This document shows positions 63,037-64,000 of a stretch of 64,000 nucleotides of DNA, piece after piece. The stretch covers positions 186,001-250,000 of the forward strand of contig NZ_NTMR01000003.1 of the NCBI RefSeq assembly GCF_002307495.1, in the 5' to 3' direction. The position numbers were made by a program, and so were the translations under genes. The stretch's first letter is position 1. Every line of letters starts with the position of its first letter. The notes beneath the pieces were generated by a model that saw only the letters and a list, made by a program, of their open reading frames with translations, was not told the origin of the DNA and made no database searches. Source of the stretch: Pseudomonas abyssi (GTDB lineage: Bacteria; Pseudomonadota; Gammaproteobacteria; Pseudomonadales; Pseudomonadaceae).

Positions 63037-64000
63037 TGGCCGAGCTACGCGTTCCCTTTCTTGATCTTCGGCGACTCAACGCTCCCTTTCTGCCGGCCAT
63101 TCAACAGGCCATGGAGCGGGTGATGGCGTCGGGTTATTACCTGCTTGGCGAAGAAGTTGCCGGCTTCGAGCGCGAATTTGCAGCCTACTGCGGCGTGAGC
63201 CGAGCGGTGGGGGTCGCTAACGGGCTGGACGCCCTGACCCTGGTGCTCCGTGCCTGGAAAGAACTGGGGCTCTTGCGCGATGGTGACGAGGTCATATTGC
63301 CGGCTAACACCTATATCGCCACGGTGCTCGCAGTCAGCGCCAATGGGCTGGTGCCTGTGCTGGTGGAGCCAGACGCTGCATCGTTCAACATCAGCGTCGA
63401 TGGCGTGCTCAAGGCGCTGAGCGTGCGCAGCCGGGCGATCATTGCCGTGCATCTGTACGGTCAACTGGTTGATATGCCTGCACTGATGGCGCTGGCGCGC
63501 GAAAATGGCCTGCTGGTACTGGAAGATGCCGCTCAGGCCCACGGCGCCACGCTGGATGGCCGTCGCGCGGGTAGCTGGGGTGATGCCGCCGGATTCAGTT
63601 TCTATCCCGGCAAGGTGCTGGGGGCGATGGGGGATGCCGGCGCGGTGCTGACGTCGGACGAGCGCGTGGCGGAGGTGGTGCGCACGCTGGCCAACTATGG
63701 CTCCAGCGAGAAATATGTCTGCCCGATGCAGGGCTGCAACAGTCGCATGGATGAGCTGCAGGCTGCGATACTGCGTATCAAGCTGGCTGCGCTTGAGCAG
63801 GAGCTGCAAGGGCGCCGAGATGCGGCGCTGGCCTATCGACAGGGTATCGTCAATCCGGCGTTGCTCCCGCCGCAGGGTTCGTTGAATGAGCACGCCTGGC
63901 ATCTGTATGTGGTGCGCTGCCAGCAGCGCGACCGCTTGCAGCAGCATCTGGCTGCGGCAGGTGTTGGCAGCCTCATTCACTATCCGATACCGCCTCATCG
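63036..64000 (+). CDS. DegT/DnrJ/EryC1-family sugar aminotransferase, 5' part
   Basis: 321 residues are visible and the gene runs past the window end. It opens RVPFLDLRRLNAPFLPAI and has ANGLDALTLVLRAW near 61-74, the PLP-binding Asp region LEDAAQAHGATLDGRR (162-177), and the Schiff-base Lys at about 193 in FSFYPGKVLGAMGDAGA. This is the pattern of dTDP-3-keto-6-deoxyhexose aminotransferases such as FdtB/QdtB. With RfbA and RfbB next door it could make dTDP-3-amino-3,6-dideoxyhexose, needing an FdtA-type isomerase not seen here. The ATG at 63036 overlaps the methyltransferase stop. Confidence 0.87.
   Translation, partial: MAELRVPFLDLRRLNAPFLPAIQQAMERVMASGYYLLGEEVAGFEREFAAYCGVSRAVGVANGLDALTLVLRAWKELGLLRDGDEVILPANTYIATVLAVSANGLVPVLVEPDAASFNISVDGVLKALSVRSRAIIAVHLYGQLVDMPALMALARENGLLVLEDAAQAHGATLDGRRAGSWGDAAGFSFYPGKVLGAMGDAGAVLTSDERVAEVVRTLANYGSSEKYVCPMQGCNSRMDELQAAILRIKLAALEQELQGRRDAALAYRQGIVNPALLPPQGSLNEHAWHLYVVRCQQRDRLQQHLAAAGVGSLIHYPIPPH

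Overview
The window looks like chromosomal DNA of a high-GC gammaproteobacterium of the Pseudomonas group. A halotolerant or marine lineage such as Halopseudomonas is plausible. This is inferred from gene content: a six-gene Mnh (type-2 Mrp) antiporter next to an NhaC antiporter, PhaG, RsmC and HrpB of pseudomonad type, an entericidin, DUF2788, DUF1272 and CPXCG proteins, and a complete liv/bra transporter. I found no rRNA, tRNA, CRISPR array, phage or transposase gene. Genes are dense, and most are housekeeping or transport genes.

Layout: 1-8.1 kb holds the 5' end of thiD, a DUF1835 protein, an Mpo1-like protein, an acyl-CoA ligase, rluE, and a TetR/acyl-CoA dehydrogenase/thioesterase operon with a double operator, then DUF2788 and an Lrp-type regulator. 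8.4-14.5 kb holds fieF, a lipoprotein, hrpB, rsmC and a GDT1-family (Mn exporter-like) gene. The GDT1 gene lies behind a yybP-ykoY (Mn) riboswitch that has been split by a palindromic element. 14.5-27.5 kb holds a PAS-GGDEF protein, an uncharacterised DRE-TIM barrel enzyme, an amino-acid binding protein, the cstA / cory-CC / ArsA-like operon, LysE, FrnE, ChrA, YhhQ and M48 genes, and a 43-residue entericidin. 27.6-33.3 kb holds a dCache chemoreceptor, an operon ending in an SRAP protein without its catalytic residues, an acyltransferase and a glycine-zipper lipoprotein. 33.5-40.7 kb is mnhACDEFG plus nhaC. 42-47 kb is livKHMGF. 47.7-52 kb is a PhnCDEE-type ABC transporter beside a hydroxypyruvate-isomerase-like gene. 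52.4-55.6 kb holds a periplasmic sensor-like protein, an SDR and phaG. 55.7-59.1 kb is the dTDP-L-rhamnose operon (rfbB-A-C-D). From 59.3 kb to the window edge a divergent, tightly overlapping operon encodes a GNAT/FemAB-like protein, two related methyltransferases around a flavoprotein-like gene, and a DegT sugar aminotransferase. Together these suggest a surface or flagellar glycan locus.

The most distinctive signal is a set of small non-coding palindromic elements of two families, both consistent with a CTAG target site. Three copies (near 4.5, 21.5 and 32.2 kb) share the end GGTCTGTTGCCGTTTCGCTC. Three others (13.5, 23.2 and 53.7 kb) share GGAAGCACTGATTAATTCC. In most cases the flanking CTAG also supplies the TAG stop codon of the neighbouring gene, including both genes of two convergent pairs. 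One copy sits in the apical loop of the manganese riboswitch: removing it with one target copy restores a perfect 7-bp stem with a GCTA loop.
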